Below, piece by piece: positions 1 through 9,547 of a stretch of DNA of 64,000 bases (its first letter is position 1; every line of letters begins with the position of its first letter). The notes below the pieces were generated by a model. That model had not been told where the DNA came from, did not search any database, and saw only the letters and a program-made list of their open reading frames with translations. Position numbers and translations under genes: made by a program. Source of the DNA: Atopobiaceae bacterium (lineage in GTDB: Bacteria > Actinomycetota > Coriobacteriia > Coriobacteriales > Atopobiaceae); NCBI GenBank assembly GCA_022655215.1, contig JALCUE010000002.1:360386-424385 (forward strand). The letters are read 5' to 3'.

Positions 1-2697
1 CCCATCTACGGAGGCGCCGGCTCGGGCACCGTCGACCCTGACGACTGCACGGACCTGTACGCGGGTCTCACCGAGGCCGGCCTCACCGTGAACGACACGG
101 CGTACGACTGGATCAAGCAGAACTACTCCAACTACGCCAAGGCCGACATCACCATGGATGACCCGTCCACGGCCAGCTACTACATCGGCGAGATCCCCTG
201 GTCCGACTACAGCTCCGAGGCCCAGGACTCCATCAAGGGGACCACGGCCGTCGTGGTGATCGGGCGCGGCGGCGGCGAGGGTGGCGACCTGTCCACCAAC
301 CTGCTCGACGACCTCGACTCCGGCGTGTCCACCAACTTCACGGCGAACTCCGAGACGGCCAACTACGTCGAGGGCCAGCATGAGCTGGAGCTCACCGTGG
401 AGGAGAAGAGCCTCATCGCGGCCGCCAAGAGGAGCTGCTCCAAGGTCGTCGTGCTGGTGAACGCCTCCACTACCATGGAGCTCGGTCCCCTCATGGAGAA
501 GGGCGGCGACTACGAGGTCGACGCCATCCTCGAGATCGGCTCGCTGGGTGCCTCGGGCGCCAAGGCCGTGGGCAACGTCCTCACGGGCGCGACCAATCCC
601 TCCGGCAGGACCACCGACATCTGGGCCGCCGACTTCACGGCCGACCCCACGTTCGGCAACTTCGGCGGCAACCAGTACACCGACGTCTCCGGCTACTACA
701 CCACCAACTACAACTCCACCAAGTCCGACGGCACCGCCTACTTCGTCGAGTACGAGGAGGGCATCTACTACGGCTACCGCTACTACGAGACGGCCGCCGT
801 CGAGGCGGCTGCCGGGAACTACGCCGGCTTCGACTACGACTCGTCCGTGGTGTTCCCGTTCGGCTACGGCCTGTCCTACACCGACTTCACGCAGACGCTC
901 GATGACGTGACCCAGGACGGAACGACCGTCACGGCCAAGGTGACCGTCACCAACACGGGCTCGGTCGCCGGCAAGAGCGTCGCCGAGATCTACTACACCG
1001 CCCCCTACACGTCCGGTGGGGTGGAGAAGAGCGCCGTGGTGCTGGGCGCGTTCGACAAGACCAAGCTCCTCGAGGCCGGCGAGTCACAGACGCTCACGCT
1101 CACCTATGACGTGCGTGACATGGCCTCGTGGGACAGCTCCGCCAAGAACGGAGGCGGCGCCTACGTGCTGGACGCCGGCGACTACGTGGTGAGCCTTCGC
1201 AGCGACTCCCACACCGTCATCGATTCCAGGACGCTCACGCTCGACGCCAAGACCTATGACACCGACTCGTCCACGGGCAACTCCGTCTCCAACGAGTTCT
1301 CCGACCTGACCACCTACATGGACGACAACTGCGAGAACCTCTCCCGCGCGGACTTCTCCGGAACCTGGCCCAAGGCCGCGGCCGACAAGACCGCCGAGTC
1401 CGTGGGAATCTCGTTCGCCGAGTACGACGTGGCCGCCAACGAGGACTCCTCCGCCACCATGCCCACCACGGGTGCCAGCAACGGCCTCTCGCTCATCGAC
1501 CTGCGTGGCGCGGACTACGACGACGAGGCGTGGGACAGCCTGCTCGACGAGCTGTCCGTCTCGGACATGACCAGCGTCCTCAACGACGGCGCCTACAACA
1601 CGGCCGAGCTCGCCTCGATCAGCAAGCCCGCAACCTCCGACCCCGATGGCCCCGCCGGCTTCACGTCGCTCACCGGCCCCACGGGCAACTGCTCCTACTG
1701 CTCCGAGTACGTCATGGCGCAGACCTGGAACACCGACCTCATGAACCAGGTGGGCGAGATGGTGGGTCAGGAGGCGCTCGCCTCCGGCTACTCCGGCTGG
1801 TACGCCCCCGCGGCCAACACCCACAGGAGCCCGTTCGGCGGCCGCAACTTCGAGTACTACTCCGAGGACCCTCTCCTCTCGGGCAAGATGTGCTCCGCGG
1901 TGGTCTCGGGTGCCGCCTCCAACGGCTGCTATGCCTACGTGAAGCACTTCGCCATGAACGACCAGGAGTCCTACCGCGTGCAGCACATCTGCGTCTGGGC
2001 CAACGAGCAGACCGCGCGCGAGATCTACCTCAAGCCGTTCGAGATCACGGTGAAGGAGTCCACGTACGAGGAGAAGTACATCTCCGATGACAACGGCACC
2101 GTCTCCACCAAGACCATGCCGGCCTGCTCCGCGATCATGAGCTCGTTCAACTACATCGGCGCCACCTGGGCCGGCGGTCGCGAGAGCCTCATGACCGACG
2201 TGCTGAGGAACGAGTGGGGCTTCACCGGCATGGCCATCACGGACTTCAACCTCTACGGCTACATGAACAAGAACCAGGCCGTGGCCGCCGGCACCGACCT
2301 CCAGCTCACCTACTCGGCCATGACTGGCAACTACCAGGCCACCGATTCGGCCACCGTGGTCTCCCAGATGCGCGAGTCGATGCACCGCCTGCTCTACACC
2401 GTGGTCAACTCCAACGCGATGAACGGCATGTCGCCCGGCTCCACGGTCAAGTATGGCGTCGCCAACTGGCAGTGGGCGGTCTACGGCGTGACCGCCGTGC
2501 TCGCGGCCATCGCGGCCCTCATGGTGTTCGGCGTGTTCAAGCGCAGGAAGCGTCGCCTGGCCATGACCACCGGCGCCGTCGGCGGGACGGATCCCACCGA
2601 CCCCACCGACCCCGCGCCCGCAGCGCCACTCGACCCGACCCCCGACGCATCGGCGGACGCCCCGCATGATGCCGCGGACCCGCACGACGAGACCTGA
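1..2697 (+). CDS. Membrane-anchored GH3 beta-glycosidase, inverted domain order (5' truncated by window)
   Basis: The reading frame is open from the first base; the fragment begins PIYGGAGSG, which matches an internal motif (NPIYGGTGSGS) of the paralogue at 11806, so roughly 130 N-terminal residues lie outside the window. Domain order is GH3 C-domain first (acid/base Glu candidate in RGGGEGGD near 265-290), then a fibronectin-III-like segment (about 900-1250), then the GH3 TIM-barrel domain with KHFAMNDQE (about 1942-1968) and the nucleophile motif AITDFN (about 2233-2250). A single transmembrane helix near 2470-2530 is followed by a basic stretch and a Pro/Asp-rich tail. This is the reverse of ordinary GH3 enzymes but known from Butyrivibrio and Ruminococcus beta-glucosidases. 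It should act outside the cell on beta-linked glycosides; substrate is not readable from sequence. It keeps the canonical Asn and Gln of the KHF motif, unlike the paralogues at 6506 and 14901. Confidence 0.88.
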   Translation, partial: PIYGGAGSGTVDPDDCTDLYAGLTEAGLTVNDTAYDWIKQNYSNYAKADITMDDPSTASYYIGEIPWSDYSSEAQDSIKGTTAVVVIGRGGGEGGDLSTNLLDDLDSGVSTNFTANSETANYVEGQHELELTVEEKSLIAAAKRSCSKVVVLVNASTTMELGPLMEKGGDYEVDAILEIGSLGASGAKAVGNVLTGATNPSGRTTDIWAADFTADPTFGNFGGNQYTDVSGYYTTNYNSTKSDGTAYFVEYEEGIYYGYRYYETAAVEAAAGNYAGFDYDSSVVFPFGYGLSYTDFTQTLDDVTQDGTTVTAKVTVTNTGSVAGKSVAEIYYTAPYTSGGVEKSAVVLGAFDKTKLLEAGESQTLTLTYDVRDMASWDSSAKNGGGAYVLDAGDYVVSLRSDSHTVIDSRTLTLDAKTYDTDSSTGNSVSNEFSDLTTYMDDNCENLSRADFSGTWPKAAADKTAESVGISFAEYDVAANEDSSATMPTTGASNGLSLIDLRGADYDDEAWDSLLDELSVSDMTSVLNDGAYNTAELASISKPATSDPDGPAGFTSLTGPTGNCSYCSEYVMAQTWNTDLMNQVGEMVGQEALASGYSGWYAPAANTHRSPFGGRNFEYYSEDPLLSGKMCSAVVSGAASNGCYAYVKHFAMNDQESYRVQHICVWANEQTAREIYLKPFEITVKESTYEEKYISDDNGTVSTKTMPACSAIMSSFNYIGATWAGGRESLMTDVLRNEWGFTGMAITDFNLYGYMNKNQAVAAGTDLQLTYSAMTGNYQATDSATVVSQMRESMHRLLYTVVNSNAMNGMSPGSTVKYGVANWQWAVYGVTAVLAAIAALMVFGVFKRRKRRLAMTTGAVGGTDPTDPTDPAPAAPLDPTPDASADAPHDAADPHDET

Positions 2698-2785
2698 TGA
2701 GCCGCCGGGGCGGGGAGCTCCCTCGCCCCGGCACGCCTCATAGGTGAGCCCGCCGTCCTCCTTCCACGGCGAGCCCATCGCTCCT

Positions 2786-2818
2786 GACGACCCCGCGTCC
2801 CCTGTCCGCGGGGTCGTC
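2786..2818 (+). terminator. Hairpin terminator after the first GH3 gene
   Basis: A perfect 12-bp stem (GACGACCCCGCG pairing with CGCGGGGTCGTC) with a 9-base loop lies about 90 bases after the stop codon. No U-tract follows, so it may be a weak intrinsic terminator or an RNA 3'-end stabiliser. Confidence 0.55.
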
Positions 2819-2835
2819 CCATGTTCATCGGCCGT

Positions 2836-2897
2836 GCGGCGTCACTAACCGTTCGATTCTGGTCCCGCGGCGTCACTAACCGTTCGATTCTGGACCC
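2836..2897. repeat. Two tandem 31-bp direct repeats
   Basis: Two adjacent 31-base units (2836-2866 and 2867-2897) differ at one position. The shared core is GTCACTAACCGTTCGATTCT. A weaker third relative (ACATAAGCGTTCGAACCG) occurs near 2994-3010. The 31-bp period is about three helical turns, which would suit a multimeric DNA-binding regulator upstream of the GH3 gene at 3288. No known operator was recognised. Confidence 0.75.
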
Positions 2898-2904
2898 GTG
2901 GTCG

Positions 2905-3038
2905 TCGAAATCGCGTCGAGTGTACGAATAAACGGGTGGTTTGCGAGCGGCTCCCTCGGACCCGATGCGTCTACCTGCGGCTCCGCGAAATGACATAAGC
3001 GTTCGAACCGAAAAATCGTACATTCGACGCGATTTCGA
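2905..3038. repeat. Long inverted repeat, 23-bp arms
   Basis: Left arm 2905-2927 (TCGAAATCGCGTCGAGTGTA plus CGA) and right arm 3016-3038 are reverse complements with one mismatch in 23, separated by 88 bases. This part of the 590-bp intergenic stretch 2698-3287 is less GC-rich than the surrounding coding sequence. It may be a MITE-like remnant or a large regulatory structure; no transposase is nearby. Confidence 0.7.
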
Positions 3039-3069
3039 GCGGGAATCGTCCATCGTGGGCGATTCCCGC
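3039..3069. repeat. Perfect 10-bp hairpin abutting the inverted repeat
   Basis: GCGGGAATCG at 3039-3048 pairs with CGATTCCCGC at 3060-3069 around an 11-base loop. It starts one base after the long inverted repeat ends, so the two form one compound structure upstream of the gene at 3288. The remaining bases to 3287 hold no gene that I can support. Confidence 0.65.
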
Positions 3070-3287
3070 AGGCTGCCGCGGTCGTCGGCCATCGTCGCGT
3101 CTGCTGCGCCCGTCACGGCCATCGCGGCCTTTCCGCCGGCCTCCGCCCGTCCCGCTCGCCCGCCGCCCCTACCAAAGGTGACCCGTGCGCGACAAGTTAC
3201 GTCAAACCCCGCACAGGCCCTCGATCAGTGCTTACATTCATCATCGGAAGGCATCCGTCCCACGTGCGACGCCGAGAAGGGCCAACG

Positions 3288-5738
3288 ATGAAGCATCAAG
3301 ACCTCATAGCCAGCCTCACCCTGGAGGAGAAGTGCGCGCTTCTCTCCGGCGGGTCCGCGTTCCGCACGCGTGGCATGGAGGCCCACGGAATCCCCGAGAT
3401 GCAGTTCTCCGACGGCCCCCACGGCCTCAGGCTGCAGGGCGCCGATGCCAACCACCTCGGGCTCGGCTCCAGCATGCCGGCCACGTGCTTCCCCACGGCC
3501 ACCACGGTCGCCAACAGCTGGGATCCCTCGCTGGGCGAGCGGCTGGGCGAGTGCCTGGGTGAGGAGTGCCTGGCCGAGAAGGTCGACGTCATCCTCGGCC
3601 CCGGCCTCTGCATCAAGCGCAGCCCCCTGTGCGGCCGCGACTTCGAGTACTTCTCGGAGGACCCCTTCCTCGCGGGCAAGATGGCCGCCAGCTACGTCCG
3701 CGGCATCCAGGGGACGGGCGTCTCCGCGTGCCCCAAGCACTTCGCGGTGAACAGCCAGGAGACGCGGCGCCAGGCGTCCGACTCCGTGCTCGACGAACGC
3801 ACCCTCCGCGAGATCTACCTCTCCGCGTTCGAGACCGTCGTGCGCGAGAGCCATCCCATGTGCCTCATGAGCAGCTACAACCGTGTGAACGGGACCTTCG
3901 CCAACGAGAATCCCTATCTGCTCAAGCAGATCCTCCGCGACGAGTGGGGCTTCGACGGCGCCGTCGTGACCGACTGGGGCGGCTCGAACGACCACGCCGC
4001 GGGCGTCAGCGCCGGCTCGACCTTCGAGATGCCCGACCCCGGCCTCAGTTCCGTGCGCGACCTCATGGCCGCCGTGTCCTCGGGAGAGGTCTCCGTCTCC
4101 GACCTCGACGCGCGCGTGGACGAGGCCATCGAGCTCATCCTCACCACGACGGCCGCAACCTCGGCCGCCTCTGACGAGTTCGACATGGACGCCCACCATC
4201 AGGTTGCTCGCGAGATCGCCGCCCAGTCCATCGTCCTGCTCAAGAACGACGCACCCACCCCCGGTGCCGGTCCCCTCCTACCGCTGGCCGCCGGCACCAA
4301 GGTGGCCCTCGTGGGCGACTTCGCCGCGACGCCGCGCTATCAGGGCGCGGGATCCTCCCTCGTGAACTGCACCAAGCTGGACTCCCTCCTCGACCTCATG
4401 CCCGACTCGGGTCTCACCTTCGTGGGATACGAGAAGGGCTTCGAGCGCCACGGTGGCGAGGGTGAGGCGCTGGCCTCGGCCGCGGTCGACCTGTCGAGGA
4501 AGGCCGACGTCGTCGTGGTCTGCCTCGGTCTCGACGAACAGGCCGAGTCCGAGGGTGCCGACCGCACCACCATGCGGCTCAACGACAACCAGGTCGCCCT
4601 CCTCCACCGCGTGGCCGAGGCGAACCCCAACGTGGTCGTGCTCCTCTCCGGCGGCTCCGCGGTGGAGTCGGGCTGGGTCGTGGACGCGGCCTCCGTGCTC
4701 TACCTCGCGCTGGGCGGACAGGCCGGTGCCGACGCCGCGCTCGACGTCCTGCTCGGCAGGCAGAACCCCTCGGGCAGGCTCAACGAGACCTGGCCCGTCT
4801 CCCTCACCGACACGCCCACGGCCGCGACCTTCCCCGCGGAGGGCGCTGCAGCCGAGTACCGCGAGGGCATCTACGTGGGCTATCGCTACTACCGGACGGC
4901 GGGCGTCCCCGTGGCATATCCCTTCGGCTTCGGCCTGTCATACACCACCTTCTCCTACTCCGACCTCGAGGTGACGCCCACCTCGGCCTCGTTCGTCGTG
5001 ACCAACGACGGTCCCGTCGCGGGATCGGAGGTGTGCCAGCTCTACGTGTCCAAGCCCGTCCACGACGTGTTCCGCGCCGACGAGGAGCTCAAGGGCTTCG
5101 CCAAGGTGACCATCGCGGCCGGCGGTCAGGCGCGCGTCACCATCCCGTTGGACGAGAGGTCCTTCTCCTACTTCGACGTGGGGACCGGGCGTTGGGAGAT
5201 CGAGGCCGGGACCTACGAGGTCCGCATCGGGTCCTCGAGCGCCGACATCCGCCTCGTCGGGACGGTCGAGCAGGCCGGCACCGGTGCTGCGGACCCGTAT
5301 GCCGGCAAGGACCTCGCCGCCTATGACACGGCCGACGTCACAGCCGTGGCGGATGCCCAGTTCGAGGCCCTTCTCGGCCACGCCCTGCCTGAGGGCAAGG
5401 TCGCGCTGGACCGCAACATCTGCTTCTGCGACCTCATCCATGGCCGCAGCCCCATCTTCTGGCTCGTGTGGCTCGTCCTCTTCCTCATCAAGCGGGCGAG
5501 CGAGCGCTCCGGAAGGCCCAACCTGAACGTCCTGTTCATCTGGAACATGCCCCTGCGCGCGCTGGCCAAGAACGCCGGGGTCGTCTTCTCGATGGGAGCC
5601 GTCGACGGCCTCGTCATGGAGATCAAGGGGTTCTGGGTCGTGGGCCTCGTCCGCTGCATCGCGGGCATCGTGGCTAACCTCGTGAAGAACGCCACGCAGG
5701 GCTCCCGCCTTGCGTCGACCGAGAAGGCATCAGACTAG
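3288..5738 (+). CDS. GH3 beta-glucosidase, conventional domain order, with hydrophobic C-terminal extension
   Basis: 816 residues with the normal GH3 order: TIM barrel first (KHFAVNSQE; nucleophile Asp in VVTDWGG near residue 228), then the alpha/beta sandwich with the acid/base candidate Glu in ESEGADR (about residue 420), then an Fn3-like domain (about 560-650). No signal peptide is present, so the catalytic part is probably cytoplasmic, hydrolysing imported beta-glucosides. The ATG at 3288 is chosen because GAGAAGG lies 8 bases upstream and the protein then starts MKHQDLIASLTLEEK, as in the family; an in-frame GTG at 3228 adds 20 unrelated residues. Residues after about 700 carry hydrophobic segments (IFWLVWLVLFLIKRA and FWVVGLVRCIAGIVANLV), an extension that I believe also occurs in other gut-bacterial GH3s and may attach the enzyme to the membrane. 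The next gene starts 36 bases downstream. Confidence 0.9.
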   Translation: MKHQDLIASLTLEEKCALLSGGSAFRTRGMEAHGIPEMQFSDGPHGLRLQGADANHLGLGSSMPATCFPTATTVANSWDPSLGERLGECLGEECLAEKVDVILGPGLCIKRSPLCGRDFEYFSEDPFLAGKMAASYVRGIQGTGVSACPKHFAVNSQETRRQASDSVLDERTLREIYLSAFETVVRESHPMCLMSSYNRVNGTFANENPYLLKQILRDEWGFDGAVVTDWGGSNDHAAGVSAGSTFEMPDPGLSSVRDLMAAVSSGEVSVSDLDARVDEAIELILTTTAATSAASDEFDMDAHHQVAREIAAQSIVLLKNDAPTPGAGPLLPLAAGTKVALVGDFAATPRYQGAGSSLVNCTKLDSLLDLMPDSGLTFVGYEKGFERHGGEGEALASAAVDLSRKADVVVVCLGLDEQAESEGADRTTMRLNDNQVALLHRVAEANPNVVVLLSGGSAVESGWVVDAASVLYLALGGQAGADAALDVLLGRQNPSGRLNETWPVSLTDTPTAATFPAEGAAAEYREGIYVGYRYYRTAGVPVAYPFGFGLSYTTFSYSDLEVTPTSASFVVTNDGPVAGSEVCQLYVSKPVHDVFRADEELKGFAKVTIAAGGQARVTIPLDERSFSYFDVGTGRWEIEAGTYEVRIGSSSADIRLVGTVEQAGTGAADPYAGKDLAAYDTADVTAVADAQFEALLGHALPEGKVALDRNICFCDLIHGRSPIFWLVWLVLFLIKRASERSGRPNLNVLFIWNMPLRALAKNAGVVFSMGAVDGLVMEIKGFWVVGLVRCIAGIVANLVKNATQGSRLASTEKASD

Positions 5739-5774
5739 CGCCGGGACGTCCCGCCGCGTGAAAGGAAGGCCCCC

Positions 5775-6347
5775 ATGGCATTCAAGGACTGGACCGAGAA
5801 GCACGAGAGCCTCTGGCAGTTCATCCTGTTCAACATCCTCTCGAACATCTCCACCATCACGCGCTTCGTGTGCACCTGGATCGGCACGGCCGTCTTCGTC
5901 AACATGCTCGCGATGACGCAGCCGTTCAGCTTCCTCATCTTCAACTACACCTCCACGGGCTCCAACGGCCTGGGCGGCTTCCTCACCTTCCTCGTGGCCG
6001 AGGTCCTGGCCCAGATCGTGAACTTCTTCGTGCAGATGAAGTGGGTGTTCAAGTCCGACGCGGCCTTCTCCGAGGCGGCTCCCAAGTACGCGGTCCTCGC
6101 CGTGGTGATCGTCGTGGTGAACCTCGTGCTGCCCGGCTACGTCACCGCCTGGTGCATCGACCTCGGCATGGCCTCCGAGCTCGCCGCCACCGTGGCGTCC
6201 GTCGTGAACACGCTGCTCGCCGTCATCGTCAGCTTCCCCGTGCTCAAGTTCTGGATCACGCCGGACGAGGACAAGTCCGATTCGGCCGAGAAGACCGCCG
6301 CGACCGAGAAGGCCGCTGCCTCCACCGAGAAGGACGACGCGAAGTAG
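5775..6347 (+). CDS. GtrA-like four-helix membrane protein
   Basis: 190 residues with about four predicted membrane helices (around 14-50, 58-85, 100-125 and 130-160) and a hydrophilic Lys/Glu/Ala tail. The FFVQMKWVFKS motif after helix 2 resembles the NRxWVF signature of GtrA-type proteins, which are thought to move undecaprenyl-phosphate-linked sugars across the membrane. Start ATG 5775 follows AAAGGAAGG at about 5760. It lies 36 bases after a GH3 gene and 158 bases before another, so it is probably co-transcribed with the former. Assignment to GtrA rests on topology and that short motif; a role in glycosylating envelope polymers or simply in sugar handling is inference. Confidence 0.65.
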   Translation: MAFKDWTEKHESLWQFILFNILSNISTITRFVCTWIGTAVFVNMLAMTQPFSFLIFNYTSTGSNGLGGFLTFLVAEVLAQIVNFFVQMKWVFKSDAAFSEAAPKYAVLAVVIVVVNLVLPGYVTAWCIDLGMASELAATVASVVNTLLAVIVSFPVLKFWITPDEDKSDSAEKTAATEKAAASTEKDDAK

Positions 6348-6505
6348 GCCCGTCCCTCCCGCCGCCCATGGCCGAGACTTCCCAGCGGGTCACCTGAAGG
6401 CTACCTTCTAAGCAAAGGCCCGCCCGAAGGCAGGGTCCGACCGGCGGGTCCGACGAGGGCCGGCCTCGGGGGAGCGAAGCGTCCCTCGCACGGGAAGGGG
6501 AGCGC

Positions 6506-9500
6506 ATGGCAGACGACAAGGACCCCACGGAGGGCAAGGCCGCGAAGGGCCATGGACCCGGGGGCTCCGGTGCCGACAAGCCCAGGAAGCCACACATCGT
6601 CCGCCACTCCGTCCTGCTGGCCGTCTCCGGAGTGTTCCTGGTCACGTCGGGCGTGGCCACCTATCTCGCGTTCGGTCCCCTGTCCGGCCTCGTCGACGCG
6701 TTCACGACGGGCATGGAGGTCACGTACTCCGACGGCGCCTCCGCCGTCACCACCGACGAGTGCGAGGACGTGGCGGCCCAGGTGGAGGCGGAGAGCATCG
6801 TCCTGCTCCGGAACGAGGGCTCGACCCTGCCGCTCTCCAAGGATGACACCAAGGTGAACGTGTTCGGGTGGGCGTCGACCGACTGGCTGGGCGGCGGCTC
6901 CGGTTCCGGCGGGGTCAAGAGCGTCGACACCGACCTCATCAAGTCGTTGAACGACTACGGCATCGAGACGAACACCGAGCTCACAGGCATGTACGAGAAG
7001 TTCGCCGGGGGCCGTGCGTACACCAGCTCCCTCAATTCCTACCCGGCGCAGTCGAGTCGTCTCTACGAGCCGTCCATCACCGATGAGAGCTGCTACTCGT
7101 CCCGGATCCTCTCCGATGCGAAGGACTTCTCCGACACCGCCGTCGTCGTGATTGCACGCCAGACCGGCGAGAGCAACGACATGCCCAAAACCCAGTACAA
7201 GATGACCAAGGCCGCAGGGTCCGACGCCGACGTCGTGGAGGACGTGACCCGCACCTCCCTGGAGCTCTCCACCGAGGAGGAGGCCCTGCTCACCTACGTG
7301 GGGGCGAACTACGACAAGGTCGTGGTCGTCCTCAACACGGGCAACACCATGGCGGTGGGACAGGTGGAGACCATCCCCGGCATCGACGCCGTGGTGGACG
7401 TCGGCCTCACCGGGCAGGACGCGGCCTCGGCCATCCCCGGGGTGCTGTGGGGCGACACGTCACCCTCCGGACGTACCACCGACACCTGGGACTATGACAT
7501 GTCCACCAATCCCAGCTGGGTCACGTCGGGGGAGGACGGGGTCGGCACGTACACGAACGCCGACGGCCTCTATCCCGCGGACGGGACCTCGAACGGCAAC
7601 CTCGGTGACGCCTCGGCCACCTACGACCAGGTCTCCTACGTGGACTACTCCGAGGGCATCTACGTGGGATACAAGTGGTACGAGACGGCCGACGCCGAGG
7701 GCTACTGGGACACGACCTCCAACGCCCACGGCACCGGCTACGACGCGGTGGTGCAGTACCCGTTCGGCTACGGCCTGTCCTACACCACCTTCGACTGGGA
7801 GGTGCTGGACGCGCCGACGTCGCTCGACCCGGACGGCACGCTCTCGTTCACGGTGCGCGTCACCAACGTCGGCGACGTCGCCGGCGCCGACGTGGTCGAG
7901 CTCTACTCCACGCCCCCCTACACGAGGGGCGGGATAGAGAGGAGCTCGGTGGAGCTCGCGGGCCACGCCCGCACGCCCACGCTCGACCCGGGCGCCTCCT
8001 GCGAGGTCACCATCACGGTGGACCCCTACGACCTGGCCGCCTACGACTGCTACGACGCCGACGGCGACGGCTTCGCCGGCTACGAGCTCGAGGCGGGCGA
8101 CTACGCCTTCTCCCTGAGGCGCGACGCCCACACCCCCGATGACTCGGCGGGCTCCACGACGACGCTGTCCCTGGCCTCCACCCACCACTACGAGGTCGAC
8201 CCCACCACGGGCGAGGCCGTCACCAACCGGTTCACCGGCGACGACGCCGCCGACGGCGTGGCCTCCGACGGAGCCGGGCAGGGCGTCACCTACCTGTCCC
8301 GGGCCGACTTCGCCGGCACCTTCCCCCAGGCGCCCACCGGCAGGGACATCCCCGACGACGTGGCCGCCCTCAACCGCTACACGGCCGCCGACGCCGACGC
8401 GGCGATAGACGAGGGCGACCAGGACGTCACCACGGGAGCCCAGAACGGGCTCGAGGTCGAGAAGGACGGCAAGGTCACGTCGCTCGGCCTGCAGCTGGGC
8501 GCCGACTACGACGACCCCGCCTGGGACTCCCTGCTCGACGAGCTCACCACGGACGAGATGGAAGGTCTCTTCACCAGGGCCTATGCCACGACCACGAGCC
8601 TGCCGAGCGTGGGCAAGGAGGAGACCCACGAGGCCGACGGCCCCGCCCAGATAGGCAGCTTCTCCTCGGCGGGCACCGGCACGGGCTTCCCGTCCCCCTC
8701 GACCCTGGCCAAGAGCTGGGACGTCGACCTCGCCCGCAAGGTGGGCCGCACCATCGGTAGCCAGGCCCTCTCGCTGGGATACTCCGGCTGGTACGCTCCC
8801 ACGGCGAACCTCCATCGCTCCCCGCTCGACGGTCGCAGCTTCGAGTACTACTCGGAGGACAGCCTCCTCACGGGGGAGATGTGCGGCAGCGTCGTGGCCG
8901 GCAGCGCCGACTCGGGCGTCTACTGCTACATCAAGCACTTCATAAACGATGACGGTGAGGCCGGGATCTACCGGGATGGCATCTACACCTGGGAGACCGA
9001 GCAGGCCCTGCGCGAGACCTACCTCGAGCCCTTCCGCATCGCCGTCGAGAGGTACGGCGCCACGGGCATCATGAGCAGCTACAACCGCATCGGTGCCGTC
9101 TGGGCGGGGGGCTCCGAGGCCCTGATCACGGACGTGCTCCGCGGCGAATGGGGATTCGACGGGGCCGTCATCACCGACTTCAGCGACCACCCCGAGTACA
9201 TGAACGGAGACCAGTCCCTCAGGGCCGGCGGCAGCCTCTGGATGACGATGACCGGCGGCCTCACGTGCGAGACGGGCTCCAACACCTACAAGCAGCATCT
9301 CCGTGAGGCGACGCACCAGGTCCTCTACATGTACCTCAACGCCCGCGTCACCAACCAGAGCTTCGTCTCGTCGAGTGTCGACAATGCCAGATGGGAGCGG
9401 CCGACCATAGCAAAGGGCACGAGTTGGGCCCGCATCGCGATCGTCGGGCTCGACGTCACGTTCGCCCTCCTCAGCGCGACCTGGATACGCTCGATCGCCC

Positions 9501-9547
9501 GCGACCGGCGCCTCAGGAGGGGAGAGGGAGCATCACGTCGAGGGTGA
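6506..9547 (+). CDS. Membrane-anchored GH3 glycosidase, inverted domain order (paralogue 2)
   Basis: 1013 residues. A cytoplasmic N-terminus of about 32 residues precedes a transmembrane helix (about 33-55). The GH3 C-domain comes first (acid/base candidate Glu in QTGESND, about residue 222), followed by an Fn3-like region (about 430-550), the TIM barrel with nucleophile Asp in VITDFSD (about residue 890), and a C-terminal helix (about 975-995) with a basic tail. Both ends should be cytoplasmic and the enzyme outside. Start ATG 6506 has GGAAGGGGAG just upstream. In the KHF motif it reads KHFINDDGE, replacing the Asn and Gln found in the paralogues at 1 and 11806, which suggests a changed sugar-binding subsite. 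Its 3' end overlaps the convergent histidine kinase by 35 bases. Positions 7606-8410 are nearly identical to 15962-16766. Confidence 0.88.
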   Translation: MADDKDPTEGKAAKGHGPGGSGADKPRKPHIVRHSVLLAVSGVFLVTSGVATYLAFGPLSGLVDAFTTGMEVTYSDGASAVTTDECEDVAAQVEAESIVLLRNEGSTLPLSKDDTKVNVFGWASTDWLGGGSGSGGVKSVDTDLIKSLNDYGIETNTELTGMYEKFAGGRAYTSSLNSYPAQSSRLYEPSITDESCYSSRILSDAKDFSDTAVVVIARQTGESNDMPKTQYKMTKAAGSDADVVEDVTRTSLELSTEEEALLTYVGANYDKVVVVLNTGNTMAVGQVETIPGIDAVVDVGLTGQDAASAIPGVLWGDTSPSGRTTDTWDYDMSTNPSWVTSGEDGVGTYTNADGLYPADGTSNGNLGDASATYDQVSYVDYSEGIYVGYKWYETADAEGYWDTTSNAHGTGYDAVVQYPFGYGLSYTTFDWEVLDAPTSLDPDGTLSFTVRVTNVGDVAGADVVELYSTPPYTRGGIERSSVELAGHARTPTLDPGASCEVTITVDPYDLAAYDCYDADGDGFAGYELEAGDYAFSLRRDAHTPDDSAGSTTTLSLASTHHYEVDPTTGEAVTNRFTGDDAADGVASDGAGQGVTYLSRADFAGTFPQAPTGRDIPDDVAALNRYTAADADAAIDEGDQDVTTGAQNGLEVEKDGKVTSLGLQLGADYDDPAWDSLLDELTTDEMEGLFTRAYATTTSLPSVGKEETHEADGPAQIGSFSSAGTGTGFPSPSTLAKSWDVDLARKVGRTIGSQALSLGYSGWYAPTANLHRSPLDGRSFEYYSEDSLLTGEMCGSVVAGSADSGVYCYIKHFINDDGEAGIYRDGIYTWETEQALRETYLEPFRIAVERYGATGIMSSYNRIGAVWAGGSEALITDVLRGEWGFDGAVITDFSDHPEYMNGDQSLRAGGSLWMTMTGGLTCETGSNTYKQHLREATHQVLYMYLNARVTNQSFVSSSVDNARWERPTIAKGTSWARIAIVGLDVTFALLSATWIRSIARDRRLRRGEGASRRG
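7606..8410 (+). repeat. 805-bp block nearly identical to 15962-16766
   Basis: Aligned at a constant offset of 8356, the two blocks show about five single-base differences by eye (for example ATC/ATA near 7660 and GGGATAG/GGCATCG near 7932). Both ends are abrupt: 5' of 7606 and 3' of 8410 the paralogues diverge, apart from a second short identical stretch around 8475-8535. The block encodes the end of the GH3 C-domain, the Fn3-like domain and the linker. Confidence 0.92.

Noticed and set aside
1084..2778. Long minus-strand open frames opposite GH3 genes (also 11782-14727, 14724-17171, 7460-9316 and 39477-41777)
   Set aside because: They are mirror frames of strongly coding high-GC genes, rich in Gly/Val/His/Arg with no recognisable domains or ribosome sites.
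2836..2897. The 31-bp repeat pair as a minimal CRISPR or a tRNA fragment (GTTCGATTC resembles a T-loop)
   Set aside because: There is no spacer between the units, no cas genes, and no acceptor or anticodon stems around the motif.
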